A stretch of DNA of 21,379 nucleotides from Paracoccaceae bacterium (GTDB taxonomy: Bacteria; Pseudomonadota; Alphaproteobacteria; Rhodobacterales; Rhodobacteraceae): assembly GCA_019090405.1 (NCBI GenBank), contig JAHRVZ010000220.1, forward strand, positions 1-21,379, read 5' to 3'. Shown here piece by piece: positions 1 through 8,693 of this stretch (position 1 is its first letter; each line of letters begins with the position of its first letter). The translations under genes and the position numbers were made by a program. The notes under the pieces are model-generated. The model searched no databases. It worked only from the letters and a program-made list of their open reading frames with translations, and was not told the origin of the DNA.

Positions 1-413
1 ACAACCAGATTGATGCGATGGTTTATACCGTTGGCCACCCGTCCGGTTCCATTCAGGAAGCCACAACAGCCTGTGACTCAGTTCTGGTTGTCGTCGACGG
101 CCCGGCTGTTGAATCCCTGATTGGCGACAACGCCTACTACCGGTCTGCAACCATTCCTGGTGGCATGTATCGCGGCAATGATGCCGACGTTTCGACCTTT
201 GGTGTTGGTGCAACATTCGTGACATCCAGCGATGTTTCTGACGAAGCTGTTTACACAATTGTGTCTTCGGTGTTTGAAAACTTTGATGATTTCAAAAAAC
301 TGCACCCGGCATTTGCACACCTAAAGCCAGAAGAAATGGCCACAGCAGGTCTGTCAGCACCTCTGCACCCCGGTGCGGCTAAGTATTACAAAGAACAGGG
401 ATGGATCGACTAA
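1..413 (+). CDS. TAXI-family TRAP transporter substrate-binding protein, C-terminal part
   Basis: Only the last ~137 residues are present; the reading frame is open through the left edge, so the true start lies outside the window. The tail carries the LHPGAAKYYKEQG block and the preceding KLHPAFAHL stretch, which I recognise as typical of the C-terminus of TAXI (TRAP-associated extracytoplasmic immunogenic) binding proteins. Such proteins sit in the periplasm and deliver substrates to a TRAP permease. The next gene on the same strand is a TRAP 4TM/12TM fusion permease of the kind that pairs with TAXI proteins, which supports the call. The signal peptide and most of the ligand pocket are not visible, so the substrate cannot be inferred from this fragment. 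Confidence 0.88.
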   Translation, partial: NQIDAMVYTVGHPSGSIQEATTACDSVLVVVDGPAVESLIGDNAYYRSATIPGGMYRGNDADVSTFGVGATFVTSSDVSDEAVYTIVSSVFENFDDFKKLHPAFAHLKPEEMATAGLSAPLHPGAAKYYKEQGWID

Positions 414-438
414 GCCGTTGATTTTTATCTAAAAAACA

Positions 439-466
439 GGGCAGAGGCAATGTATTGCCCCTGCCC
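439..466 (+). promoter_or_regulatory. Intercistronic hairpin between TRAP binding protein and permease
   Basis: Arms 439-450 and 455-466 pair over 12 positions with one A/C mismatch around a TGTA loop. No T-run follows on the + strand, so it is not a classical terminator for this operon. It could protect the binding-protein message from 3' decay or attenuate read-through into the permease gene; binding proteins are usually needed in excess over the permease. Read on the - strand the stem is followed by a run of T residues, but no - strand gene ends here. Confidence 0.5.
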
Positions 467-475
467 GAAATACAT

Positions 476-514
476 TAAGGACAGTATCTTAAGACAGTTA
501 ATCAAGACAGTTAA
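476..514 (+). repeat. Short tandem repeats before the TRAP permease gene
   Basis: AAGACAGTTAA occurs exactly at 491-501 and again at 504-514 (period 13). A degenerate third unit, TTAAGGACAGTA, begins at about 475. They lie between the intercistronic hairpin and the permease ribosome binding site. A protein- or RNA-binding role is possible, but nothing in the sequence says which. Confidence 0.45.
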
Positions 515-549
515 AAACCGCAAAAAGCGGATGTTCAGGGAGAGTGTTA

Positions 550-3159
550 ATGACCGATCAAGGGCCAGAAAACCGACCGTTAAGCGAAGAAGAACTACAG
601 GAACTTGTATCCTCATCCGACGCCGGAGCCCGAAGCCCCGCCGGAGCCGTTGGCACCTTACTGGCCGTTGTCGCCGTTACCTGGGCTGTGTTCCAGGTGA
701 TCTTGGCGTCGCCCCTTGCACCCTACATCCTACCCGGTGATCTGATTAATAACTCGCGTCAGATCCACCTGGGTTTTGCGATTTTCCTCGCATATCTTGC
801 CTATCCCGCGTTCAAATCATCGCCGCGCAATTACGTTCCAATTATGGATTGGGTTTTTGCGCTGGTTGGTACGTTTACCGCGCTTTATGGCTATTTCTTT
901 TATGACAAGATCGTCAATTCCGGCGGTCTTGCTGATGATATGGACAAGTGGTTCGCGCTACTGGGTCTGATGCTGTTGTTTGAGGCCGCCCGTCGTGCGC
1001 TTGGCCCGGCAATGGCGATTATCGCCGTCATATTTTTGTTCTACGTCTTCTTTGGTTCCTCCGAAATCATCCCGGACGTGATCCGCTGGAAAGGTGCTTC
1101 GCTGAAAAAGGCCATGAGCCATATGTGGATCACCTCAGAGGGTGTGTTTGGCATCGCCTTGGGGGTCTCGACGAAATTCGTGTTCCTGTTTGTGCTGTTC
1201 GGCTCGCTTCTGGATAAAGCCGGCGCCGGGAACTATTTTATCAAAATGGCGTTTGGCGCGCTGGGTCATCTTAAGGGTGGACCAGCCAAGGCCGCTGTTG
1301 TTGGCTCGGCGGCTACCGGTCTGATTTCGGGCAGCTCAATCGCCAATGTTGTGACCACCGGGACATTCACCATTCCGTTGATGAAACGGGTTGGGTTCTC
1401 GTCTGAAAAGGCCGGCGCTGTCGAAGTCGCCAGTTCGGTCAACGGGCAGATCATGCCACCCGTCATGGGGGCCGCGGCATTTCTGATGGTGGAATATGTC
1501 GGCATTTCCTATGTCGAGGTCATCACCCACGCCTTTTTGCCGGCAACCATTTCCTATATCGCGCTGGTCTACATCGTGCATCTGGAAGCGGTCAAAAACA
1601 ACATGCCAACCCTGGGCAACCGGGTTGTGTCGATGGGCAGAACCATCGGCGGTATGGCAGGGTTTTTCGCAGGCTTTGCATTGCTCTGCTACGGAGTTCA
1701 ATACCCGGTCGGCTGGATCGTATCGCTGATGCCAGACAATGCGCCATGGGCGCTGGCAGCATTGGTCTTTATCGCCTATCTGATCCTGCTTAAAGTCGCC
1801 TCAACGGTCGATGATCTGGAAGCAGATGATCCAAATGCGGAAACCGTCGAATTGCCGGTTATCGCGGAAATCTACAAAGCCGGACTGTATTACATCCTGC
1901 CAATCATCGTGCTGGTGTATTTCCTGATGATCGAACAGAAATCACCCGGTCTGTCGGCCTTTTGGGCAACCATGCTGCTGTTCGTCATCCTGCTGACCCA
2001 ACGCCCACTAAAGGCAATGTTCCGCGCACAAGGGGATCTGGCTGGCAATATGAAGGCCTCGGTTGTGGATCTGGTTCAGGGTATGATTGACGGGTCGCGC
2101 AACATGATCGGTATTGGTCTGGCAACCGCAACTGCGGGTGTAATTGTCGGCACCGTCACGCTGACCGGTGTCGGGCAGGTTATGGCCGATCTGGTTGAAT
2201 TCCTGTCCGCAGGTAATCTGGTGGCGATGCTGGTGCTGGTTGGCCTGTTGTCGCTGGTCCTGGGTATGGGGCTGCCGACAACGGCGAACTATATCGTTGT
2301 GTCCTCGTTGATGGCTGGTGTTGTGGTCGAACTGGGAGCGCAGAACGGGCTGATCGTGCCACTGATCGCGGTGCATCTGTTTGTGTTCTACTTTGGCATC
2401 ATGGCGGATGTGACCCCGCCTGTGGGACTTGCCAGTTTCGCGGCGGCGGCGGTGTCTGGCGGCGATGCGATCCGCACTGGATTTGTCGCGTTCTTCTACA
2501 GCCTGCGCACCGTGGCGCTGCCATTTGTGTTCATCTTCAACACCGATCTGTTGCTGATTGATGTGACCCTGATGCAGGGAATATTGGTCTTTATCACCGC
2601 CTCGATTGCCATTCTGGTGTTCACTGCGGGCACAATGGGTTGGTTCCTGACCAAAAGCCGCATTTATGAAAGCATTGCGCTTATTCTGGTGGCCTTTATC
2701 CTGTTCCGTCCCGATTTCTTCATGAACCGCATTCAGCCTCCGTTTGAGATGGTTGAACCAGCGGCATTTGAACAGGCGTTGGGCAAGGCTCAGGATGGCG
2801 ACCAAATGCGTCTGATTGTATCCGGACCGGACTATGACAACGGCAAGATCAAAGAGGTTACTTTGGTTCTTGCGGTGTCAGGCGAAGGTGATGAGGCCAG
2901 CAGAATGAATGATTCTGGCCTGTTGCTGATGAATGAGGACGACAAAACCATAATGGAAGAACCCTCATTTGGCTCGCAATTTGCCGACAGCCTGGGCACA
3001 TTTGATTTTTATGGTGATGAACCGGTTGTTTTGGCCTCTGTTCAGGCTCCGACCAGTCAATTGCCAAAAGAGCTTATCTTTATCCCCGGTTTGATACTGC
3101 TTGCGTTGATTGCCCTGCTGCAAAAAGGCCGGATTAACAGAAAAGGAGAACCAGCATGA
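550..3159 (+). CDS. TRAP transporter permease, 4TM/12TM fusion (TAXI system)
   Basis: This is an integral inner-membrane permease of 869 residues in which the small (DctQ-like, 4 TM) and large (DctM-like, 12 TM) TRAP subunits are fused. It drives ion-coupled uptake of substrate handed over by the upstream TAXI protein. Hydrophobic segments run through most of the protein. The DctM-like part has GLISGSSIANVVTTGTFTIP and the GMGLPTTANYIVV block typical of the large subunit. After about residue 735 comes a soluble stretch and a final TM near the C-terminus, matching the DUF3394-type tail of these fusions. AGGGAGAG at 537-544 is well spaced for ATG 550; an in-frame GTG at 544 lies within that ribosome binding site and is less likely. 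The stop overlaps the next start (ATGA). The substrate is unknown. Confidence 0.93.
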   Translation: MTDQGPENRPLSEEELQELVSSSDAGARSPAGAVGTLLAVVAVTWAVFQVILASPLAPYILPGDLINNSRQIHLGFAIFLAYLAYPAFKSSPRNYVPIMDWVFALVGTFTALYGYFFYDKIVNSGGLADDMDKWFALLGLMLLFEAARRALGPAMAIIAVIFLFYVFFGSSEIIPDVIRWKGASLKKAMSHMWITSEGVFGIALGVSTKFVFLFVLFGSLLDKAGAGNYFIKMAFGALGHLKGGPAKAAVVGSAATGLISGSSIANVVTTGTFTIPLMKRVGFSSEKAGAVEVASSVNGQIMPPVMGAAAFLMVEYVGISYVEVITHAFLPATISYIALVYIVHLEAVKNNMPTLGNRVVSMGRTIGGMAGFFAGFALLCYGVQYPVGWIVSLMPDNAPWALAALVFIAYLILLKVASTVDDLEADDPNAETVELPVIAEIYKAGLYYILPIIVLVYFLMIEQKSPGLSAFWATMLLFVILLTQRPLKAMFRAQGDLAGNMKASVVDLVQGMIDGSRNMIGIGLATATAGVIVGTVTLTGVGQVMADLVEFLSAGNLVAMLVLVGLLSLVLGMGLPTTANYIVVSSLMAGVVVELGAQNGLIVPLIAVHLFVFYFGIMADVTPPVGLASFAAAAVSGGDAIRTGFVAFFYSLRTVALPFVFIFNTDLLLIDVTLMQGILVFITASIAILVFTAGTMGWFLTKSRIYESIALILVAFILFRPDFFMNRIQPPFEMVEPAAFEQALGKAQDGDQMRLIVSGPDYDNGKIKEVTLVLAVSGEGDEASRMNDSGLLLMNEDDKTIMEEPSFGSQFADSLGTFDFYGDEPVVLASVQAPTSQLPKELIFIPGLILLALIALLQKGRINRKGEPA

Positions 3160-3587
3160 GCAATACAGTTCTATGCGCCGTTGATATCAGCAACACAGGG
3201 CGCGACCAGAATGTTATCAAGCAGGCCGCGCGGATGGCCGCACTTGAGGGTGCACAACTGGATATCATTACTGTGATCCCCGATTACGGCATGAGCGTCG
3301 TCGGCGGCTTTTTTGACCAAGGTCGCCAGAAAGAGGTCGCGGCCAAAACCAAAATCGCGCTAAGCGATCTGGCCCAAGAGGTTCTTGGCGCCGAGGCCAA
3401 TGCCAAGGTCCGGCATCTGGTCGCCATCGGCAGCGCCTATGAAGAGATATTGAACACCGCCGACAAAGACGGCGCGGCCTTGATCGTGATCGGTGCCCAC
3501 AAGCCCGATTTCAAGGATTTCCTGCTGGGACCAAACGCTTCGCGGGTTGTCCGACACTCAACCTGTTCGGTGTATGTCGTCAGATAA
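3156..3587 (+). CDS. Universal stress protein (UspA family), TRAP-associated TeaD-like
   Basis: This is a single-domain, 143-residue cytoplasmic Usp protein of normal family length. The N-terminus CAVDIS and the C-terminal IGAHKPDFKDFLLGPNAS...CSVYVVR fit the Usp fold and its nucleotide-binding loop. The usual second glycine of the G-2x-G-9x-G-S/T motif is a lysine here and the last Gly-Ser is Gly-Pro, so ATP binding is likely but not certain. Usp genes commonly follow TRAP transporter genes; TeaD of Halomonas elongata binds ATP and down-regulates the TeaABC TRAP transporter. The gene starts inside the permease stop (ATGA) behind a good AAAGGAG site, which indicates translational coupling. 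By analogy it probably tunes permease activity; this is inference. Confidence 0.88.
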   Translation: MSNTVLCAVDISNTGRDQNVIKQAARMAALEGAQLDIITVIPDYGMSVVGGFFDQGRQKEVAAKTKIALSDLAQEVLGAEANAKVRHLVAIGSAYEEILNTADKDGAALIVIGAHKPDFKDFLLGPNASRVVRHSTCSVYVVR

Positions 3588-4902
3588 CATGATCAATAAG
3601 CCGCTTGTATTCGCTGCAACCTCGGACCTTGCTGGCAAGGTCCGGGGCAAAGCGTTTCCACTAAGCGATCTTGAAAGCCGCCTGCAAAAAGGCGTTGGCT
3701 GGTGTCCCACCAACGTGATGATTAGCTGCTTTGATACCATCGGCGACACGCCGTTTGGGGCACTTGGTGATTTGCTGCTGATCCCTGATCCTAACACCAA
3801 CGTCGAGCTTGATTTCAAGGATGGTGGCCCGGTCGAACGTCTGATGCTGGGCGATATCACTGACCTTGATGGTGCGCCCTGGGATCTGTGCACCCGTTCA
3901 ATTCTAAAGGCTGCGCTTGCGCGATTAAAGGCCGCCAGCGGCGTCACCCTGTTGTCAGCGTTTGAACATGAATTTCAGTTCAAAACCGGCAACGACATGC
4001 CCGGCGAAGCCTACACCTTGGCCGGGTTTTCCGATCGTCGGGTCTTTGGTGAAACCCTGATTGCGGCCCTTGAAACAAGCGGGCTGAAGCCTGACACCTT
4101 CATGACCGAATTTGGTCCCAAACAATACGAAGTCACCATCGCCCCCAGCCAAGGCGTCACCTCGGCTGACAACGCCACAATCCTGCGCGAAGTCACCTGT
4201 ATGACGGCAAAGCGTCTTGGCGAAAACGTCACCTTTACCCCGATCCGCGATCCGGATTCGGTGGGCAATGGCGTTCACATCCACATGAGTTTTCTGAACG
4301 AGACCGGCACCCCGGCAACCTATGACGAAAACGGTGCGGCGGGCATGTCTGCCGTAACCGGGTCATTCATCGCCGGGGTTCTAAAGTACCTCGACAGCAT
4401 CATCGCCATAACCGCCCCTTCAGACATTTCGTACCTGCGCCTGACCCCGCATCGCTGGTCTGCGGCCTTTAACAACCTTGGGTTACAGGATCGCGAGGCA
4501 TCCGTGCGCATTTGCCCGGTCACATCCAGCGACCCGACCAGCATCGCGCGCCAGTACAATTTTGAATACCGTGCTGCCGATGCTACAGCCTCGCCGCATC
4601 TGGCGCTTGCGGCCATCCTGCATGCCGGCGCACAGGGGATCGAGGACGCCCTGCCCGCCCCTGCTGTCACCGAGGAAGATCTGACCGCCCTGCCCTCTGA
4701 CGCGCTGGAAAAACGCGGATTTGTTCGCCTGCCAGAAACGCTGGAACAGGCATTGCTTCGGTTTGAGAACAACAAAACCGTGCGTGGCTGGTTCCCAGAC
4801 CAATTTGCCGACGTCTATATCGCCCATAAACGCGGCGAATTGGCGTATCTGCAAGACAAAGACCCAAGCGCCCGCTGCGCCGCCTATGAAGACGTGTACT
4901 GA
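3574..4902 (+). CDS. Glutamine synthetase family protein (possible gamma-glutamyl ligase)
   Basis: This cytoplasmic ATP-dependent ligase of about 440 residues forms gamma-glutamyl amides from glutamate and ammonia or an amine. The N-terminal DLAGKVRGKAFP follows the D..G..RGK pattern of the PuuA/GlnT/FluG branch. Catalytic blocks are all present: EHEFQF (E131/E133), GPKQYEVTIAP, GNGVHIHMSF, RLTPHRWSAAF with DREASVRICP, and EYRAADATASPHLALAA. It is shorter than E. coli GlnA (469) and lacks the adenylylation-site context expected of GlnA, so it is probably a specialised ligase, for example acting on methylamine or another amine. ATG 3574 overlaps the Usp gene by 14 nt; ATG 3589, one base past the Usp stop, is equally possible, and neither has a strong ribosome binding site. 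Linkage to TRAP genes suggests the imported compound, or ammonia from it, is the substrate. Confidence 0.85.
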   Translation: MSSDNMINKPLVFAATSDLAGKVRGKAFPLSDLESRLQKGVGWCPTNVMISCFDTIGDTPFGALGDLLLIPDPNTNVELDFKDGGPVERLMLGDITDLDGAPWDLCTRSILKAALARLKAASGVTLLSAFEHEFQFKTGNDMPGEAYTLAGFSDRRVFGETLIAALETSGLKPDTFMTEFGPKQYEVTIAPSQGVTSADNATILREVTCMTAKRLGENVTFTPIRDPDSVGNGVHIHMSFLNETGTPATYDENGAAGMSAVTGSFIAGVLKYLDSIIAITAPSDISYLRLTPHRWSAAFNNLGLQDREASVRICPVTSSDPTSIARQYNFEYRAADATASPHLALAAILHAGAQGIEDALPAPAVTEEDLTALPSDALEKRGFVRLPETLEQALLRFENNKTVRGWFPDQFADVYIAHKRGELAYLQDKDPSARCAAYEDVY

Positions 4903-4920
4903 CGTGGCTTAACCCAGAAA

Positions 4921-5739
4921 TTAACGCTTTGTTGCCACGCCGGGCGCTTGCCGCATGTCCACACCAGAAATCTCAGCCGCTGAAACCAAGTCATCTACAA
5001 AGTTTTTCGCGGCTTTTGTCCACGCGGCCTTTTCCAGTGCTTCGGAAATTTTTTGTTGAACCGCGTCGAACGGAAGAACCGCGCCTTCGGCCTTGGCATC
5101 CATCCGGATTAAGTGCCAGCCATGCCGCGTCAGCACAGGTTCGGCCGAAACCTCGCCCTCTTGCAAACTGCGAAGGGCGACCTCAAATTCCGGCACGGTA
5201 TCGCCCGGACCTAGCTGACCCAGCACTCCGCCTGCGGTGCTCGATCCGCAATCGCTTTGCTCGCGCGCCACGCGGGCAAAGCCGCGAGAGTCCTTCAGCG
5301 CATTGCTCATGAGACTTTGAGCCAGCGTGCGAGTCGCCTCGCGCTCTACTTCGTCACTTGAATCGCAGGCCACAAGAATATGCGAGACCTCCCAAAGTGG
5401 TGGCGCGCGGAACCGCGAAGGATCCCGCTCCCATTCGCTGCGCACGGCCTCTTCGCCTGGCGCATCGACAGTCACGGCGATCTCAAGAAGGCCCCGGATC
5501 AGGGCCTCCTCCTCGGTTTCGGAACGTCCGGGGCCGACCTCTTGGGGGACGGAACTCAGACCCCGGCTTTGCGCCTCTTGCAACAGCAAGGTGCGCATCG
5601 CCACCGCATTCGCAGCCTTGCGCCAGGCGATACCGGGCTTGCCCTTGGGCGCGCTGTGGTTTTGCGCCTCAGCCGCGACGAGCGCGTGCGGAACGGTTTC
5701 GCCATTGACGACAAGGTCGGGAAAGAGTGCAGCATGCAT
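4921..5739 (-). CDS. PpiC-type (parvulin) peptidyl-prolyl isomerase of the nar operon
   Basis: This is a 272-residue protein without signal peptide or membrane segment, so cytoplasmic. The parvulin domain covers roughly residues 112-212, with WEVSHILVA, a FARVAREQSDCGSSTAGGVLG stretch and HGWHLIRMD; a helical N-terminal region precedes it, giving a NifM-like layout. It is the last gene of the nar operon. A PpiC-type gene in the same place is known after narI in Pseudomonas aeruginosa, so a chaperone role in nitrate reductase maturation is likely but inferred. GTG 5748 overlaps the narI stop but sits right against GGTGGAG; ATG 5739 is 8 nt downstream of that site and is preferred. The gene converges on the ligase gene with only 18 bp between stops, and no hairpin terminator is visible there. 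Confidence 0.87.
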   Translation of the reverse strand: MHAALFPDLVVNGETVPHALVAAEAQNHSAPKGKPGIAWRKAANAVAMRTLLLQEAQSRGLSSVPQEVGPGRSETEEEALIRGLLEIAVTVDAPGEEAVRSEWERDPSRFRAPPLWEVSHILVACDSSDEVEREATRTLAQSLMSNALKDSRGFARVAREQSDCGSSTAGGVLGQLGPGDTVPEFEVALRSLQEGEVSAEPVLTRHGWHLIRMDAKAEGAVLPFDAVQQKISEALEKAAWTKAAKNFVDDLVSAAEISGVDMRQAPGVATKR

Positions 5740-5744
5740 AGCGG

Positions 5745-6452
5745 TCACTCCACCGGATGACGGTTGGTGCGCCGCGAGCGCACAATCTGATAACCCGGAC
5801 GGGCGAACAGATAACGAAACGGGACGAAGATACCCGAAATGACATGGGCAAGCCGGGTAAAGGGCGTTACGAACAAGATCGCCATGCCAAGCACAAGGTG
5901 CAACTTGAACACCGGCGCCACGTTTTCGATATAGCCTGCTGCCGCACCGTTAAAAGTAAAGATGCCCTGCACCCACGACATGAACTTGACCATTTCGTGG
6001 CCGTCAAGATGCCCAAGCGAGACGAAAACAGTGCCGAGACCCAGCACCAGCTGGACCAGCAACATTGCAAGCACCGTTATGTCTGCGACACTCGATGTTT
6101 TGCGGATGCGCGGATCGGTCCAGCGACGATGGAACAGCATTGCCCCCCCGATCAGTGCCATGACCCCGGCGATACCGCCCGCGACAACAGCCAGCAGCTG
6201 TTTTGCCCCATGGCTGATCCCGATGGCATCGAACACCCAGATCGGTGTCATCAGGCCAAACACGTGACCAACAAAGATGACAAGCATTCCGATGTGAAAG
6301 AGGATCGACCCCACGATCAACTGCTTGCGCCGCAAAAGCTGCGACGACGAGGTCTTCCAAGAGAACGGATCACGATCATAGCGAGCGATAGAGCCCACAA
6401 ACAGCGTGACAAGCGCGATATAGGGAAAGATTCCGAATAAGAAATAATGCAT
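5745..6452 (-). CDS. narI: Respiratory nitrate reductase gamma subunit, cytochrome b
   Basis: This is the membrane anchor of NarGHI, a 235-residue protein with five hydrophobic segments. It takes electrons from quinol at the periplasmic side and passes them through two b haems to NarH. The haem-ligand pattern is intact: H53 and H63 ten residues apart, and H185 and H203 eighteen apart, the same spacings as E. coli H56/H66 and H187/H205. The opening segment before ARYDRDPFSWKTSSSQLLRR is typical of NarI. Start ATG 6452 has GGAGG seven bases upstream. It follows narJ by 11 bp and its stop overlaps the possible GTG of the isomerase gene, so it is co-transcribed with both. Confidence 0.96.
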   Translation of the reverse strand: MHYFLFGIFPYIALVTLFVGSIARYDRDPFSWKTSSSQLLRRKQLIVGSILFHIGMLVIFVGHVFGLMTPIWVFDAIGISHGAKQLLAVVAGGIAGVMALIGGAMLFHRRWTDPRIRKTSSVADITVLAMLLVQLVLGLGTVFVSLGHLDGHEMVKFMSWVQGIFTFNGAAAGYIENVAPVFKLHLVLGMAILFVTPFTRLAHVISGIFVPFRYLFARPGYQIVRSRRTNRHPVE

Positions 6453-6463
6453 CTAAGCCTCCG

Positions 6464-7168
6464 TCATTCAGCGGCCACGCCTGAGGCGCGATCAAGGGGT
6501 TCATCCATACGCGCAAGTATGTCGCGCACCTGTGGGCATCCAGCATTCGGATCAGGACCAAAGCGCACTTCGCTTTCCTCCCAGACCGCATCCAGCGCCT
6601 CAAGGTCATCCGGGTCCAGCTCTGGCTGTTCTAGCAATTCAGCCACGGCTTCTTTGTCCGCCGCAACGCCCGAAAGCTGCAAAAGAGTGGCGAACACGGC
6701 ACCATACGGGCTTTCCCGCCGGACAAGCCGTGCGTTCAAAGCGTCAAATATGTGCGCCGCGTCCGCCAAAGTCTCCTGTGCTTCGACGAAGGGAACCGTC
6801 GACAGGAATTCCAGCAGCACCGGCAAATGATCCGGCAATTCCGATGTGACGGGTTCGAACCCGCCATCGCGATAGGTTTCGACCAAAGACACCATTGCGC
6901 CGCCCCGGTCACGGCTTTCGCCGTGCACATGCTCGAACAAGTTGAGAGACAACGTGCGCGATCGGTCGAAAAGCAGGACATATTGCTCTTCGAGGTCATA
7001 AATATCACGCGTGCGCAGCTCTTCTACAAGCGGTCGCAGCGCCCGCCGGGCTGTTGCTGTCAAACGCGAATCCGAGGCCAGTACGCCTCCGATCTCGGGC
7101 ATGGCTTGTTGCAACTCGCGCGTCGGGTAGCTCAAGATCAACGAAAGTGATTTCAACGTACGGTCCAT
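6464..7168 (-). CDS. narJ: Nitrate reductase molybdenum cofactor assembly chaperone
   Basis: This is a cytoplasmic, all-helical chaperone of the TorD/NarJ family, 234 residues, which binds apo-NarG and is needed for insertion of the molybdenum cofactor before NarGH docks on NarI. It is not part of the final enzyme. The family block at residues 58-95 is clear: LEEQYVLLFDRSR followed by LFEHVHGESRDRG, then ELPDHLPVLLEFL. The start lies one base after the narH stop, with AGGAGGTG embedded in the end of narH, so translation is tightly coupled. The C-terminal part is acidic, ending in a region rich in Asp and Glu, as in many NarJ proteins. Confidence 0.95.
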   Translation of the reverse strand: MDRTLKSLSLILSYPTRELQQAMPEIGGVLASDSRLTATARRALRPLVEELRTRDIYDLEEQYVLLFDRSRTLSLNLFEHVHGESRDRGGAMVSLVETYRDGGFEPVTSELPDHLPVLLEFLSTVPFVEAQETLADAAHIFDALNARLVRRESPYGAVFATLLQLSGVAADKEAVAELLEQPELDPDDLEALDAVWEESEVRFGPDPNAGCPQVRDILARMDEPLDRASGVAAE

Positions 7169-7169
7169 C

Positions 7170-8693
7170 TCAGCGCACCTCCTCAGGCATTTTCAGGGGT
7201 TTCTTTGCTCCGCCGAACAGCGAAGCCTTGGAAACGCCGGTCGAACAGCCATTTCCGTCTGTAAAGCCGCAGCCACCGCGAATATCCATCGCTTCCTCGA
7301 CCTGTTCGCGATGGGTAGTCGGGATAACGAACCGGTCTTCGTAATCGGCGAGTGCCATGATCTTGTACATGTCTTCGATCATTCTGCCCGACAGGCCGAC
7401 GCGCTCTGCGATAGACTCATCAGTCACGCCCTCAACAGTCTTGGCCCGCATATAGGCACGCATGGCCAACATCCGTTCCAGAGCCGTTGCCACCGGTTTT
7501 TCGTCACCGGCCGTCAGCATGTTGGCGAGATAGCGAAGCGGAATGCGCAAGTTGCTCACATCGGGCATGGCGCCATCCATGCCGATCGCGCCAGCCTCGG
7601 CGGCGTTCTGGATCGGGCTGAGCGGTGGGATATACCACACCATCGGCAGCGTCCGGTATTCAGGATGCAGTGGGAAGGCGACTTTCCACTCCATCGCCAT
7701 CTTCCAGACCGGGCTTTCTCTGGCTGCTCTCAACCAGTCATCCGGAATGCCCTCAGCCCGTGCCGCCGCGATTACTTCGGGGTCGTTCGGATCAAGGAAA
7801 AGCCCAAGCTGTGCGTCGTAAAGATCCATCTTTTCGGCTGCATTTGCTGCCTCCTCGATCTTGTCCGCATCATAGAGCATCACTCCGAGATACCTGATAC
7901 GACCAACGCAAGTCTCTGAACAAACGGTCGGGTTGCCGCTCTCGATCCGAGGGTAACACAAGGTGCATTTCTCGGACTTCCCGGTCGACCAGTTGTAATA
8001 GACCTTCTTGTACGGGCAGCCCGAGACACACATCCGCCAACCGCGGCATTTTTCCTGGTCGATCAGAACGATGCCGTCTTCTTCTCGCTTGTAGATCGCA
8101 CCAGAGGGGCACGAAGCCACGCATGCCGGGTTCAGGCAGTGCTCGCACAGTCGGGGGAGATACATCATAAAGGTGTTCTCGTACTCTCCGTAGATCTGTT
8201 TTTGCACCCCCTCAAAGTTGTAATCTTCACCGCGTTTCGAAAATTCACCGCCCAGGATTTCCTCCCAGTTCGGACCCTTCTCGATCTTTTCGATCCGCTC
8301 ACCGGTAATCTTTGAGCGTGGGCGCGCCGTTGGGAACGCCTCCATTTCCGGCGCGCTTTTCAGGTGGTCATAATCGAAATCGAACGGCTCGTAATAGTCG
8401 TCGATCTCGGGCAGATCGGGGTTGGCAAAGATGTTCGCCAAAATCCGCCACTTGGCCCCCTGCTTGGGTTGAAGTTTGCCCGATCGGGTTCTCTCCCAGC
8501 CGCCTTTCCAACGCGCCTGATTTTCCCAGTCCGTGGGATAGCCGGTGCCGGGCTTGGTCTCGACGTTGTTGAACCATGCGTATTCGACACCTTCGCGGCT
8601 GGTCCAAACGTTTTTGCAGGTCACAGAGCAGGTGTGGCACCCGATACATTTATCGAGATTCAGCACCATGCCAATTTGTGCACGTACCTTCAT
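7170..8693 (-). CDS. narH: Respiratory nitrate reductase beta subunit, Fe-S protein
   Basis: This 507-residue cytoplasmic electron-transfer subunit (E. coli NarH is 512) wires NarI haems to NarG. Four cysteine clusters are visible: CIGCHTCSVTC (C16-C26), CEHCLNPACVASC, CRGWRMCVSGC and CTLCYPRIESG...CSETC. The tryptophan in place of a cysteine in the third group is the known signature of the [3Fe-4S] centre in NarH; the others hold [4Fe-4S] clusters. The frame extends 14 codons further upstream, but ATG 8693 overlaps the narG stop as ATGA and begins MKVRAQIG, the expected NarH N-terminus. The narJ start lies one base past the stop. Confidence 0.97.
   Translation of the reverse strand: MKVRAQIGMVLNLDKCIGCHTCSVTCKNVWTSREGVEYAWFNNVETKPGTGYPTDWENQARWKGGWERTRSGKLQPKQGAKWRILANIFANPDLPEIDDYYEPFDFDYDHLKSAPEMEAFPTARPRSKITGERIEKIEKGPNWEEILGGEFSKRGEDYNFEGVQKQIYGEYENTFMMYLPRLCEHCLNPACVASCPSGAIYKREEDGIVLIDQEKCRGWRMCVSGCPYKKVYYNWSTGKSEKCTLCYPRIESGNPTVCSETCVGRIRYLGVMLYDADKIEEAANAAEKMDLYDAQLGLFLDPNDPEVIAAARAEGIPDDWLRAARESPVWKMAMEWKVAFPLHPEYRTLPMVWYIPPLSPIQNAAEAGAIGMDGAMPDVSNLRIPLRYLANMLTAGDEKPVATALERMLAMRAYMRAKTVEGVTDESIAERVGLSGRMIEDMYKIMALADYEDRFVIPTTHREQVEEAMDIRGGCGFTDGNGCSTGVSKASLFGGAKKPLKMPEEVR

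Noticed and set aside
439..466. Hairpin as an intrinsic terminator after the TAXI gene
   Set aside because: No T-run follows on the + strand, and the permease that must work with the binding protein lies directly downstream; kept as a regulatory or stability hairpin only.
2008..2805. Long - strand frame (265 codons) inside the TRAP permease gene
   Set aside because: It lies fully antisense to a clear membrane permease and its product is rich in His, Gln and Arg without any domain; this is the mirror of a hydrophobic coding sequence.
5757..6440. + strand frame of 227 codons antisense to narI
   Set aside because: The product is highly charged and repetitive (His, Asp, Lys), the expected mirror of the hydrophobic narI, which has all four haem ligands.
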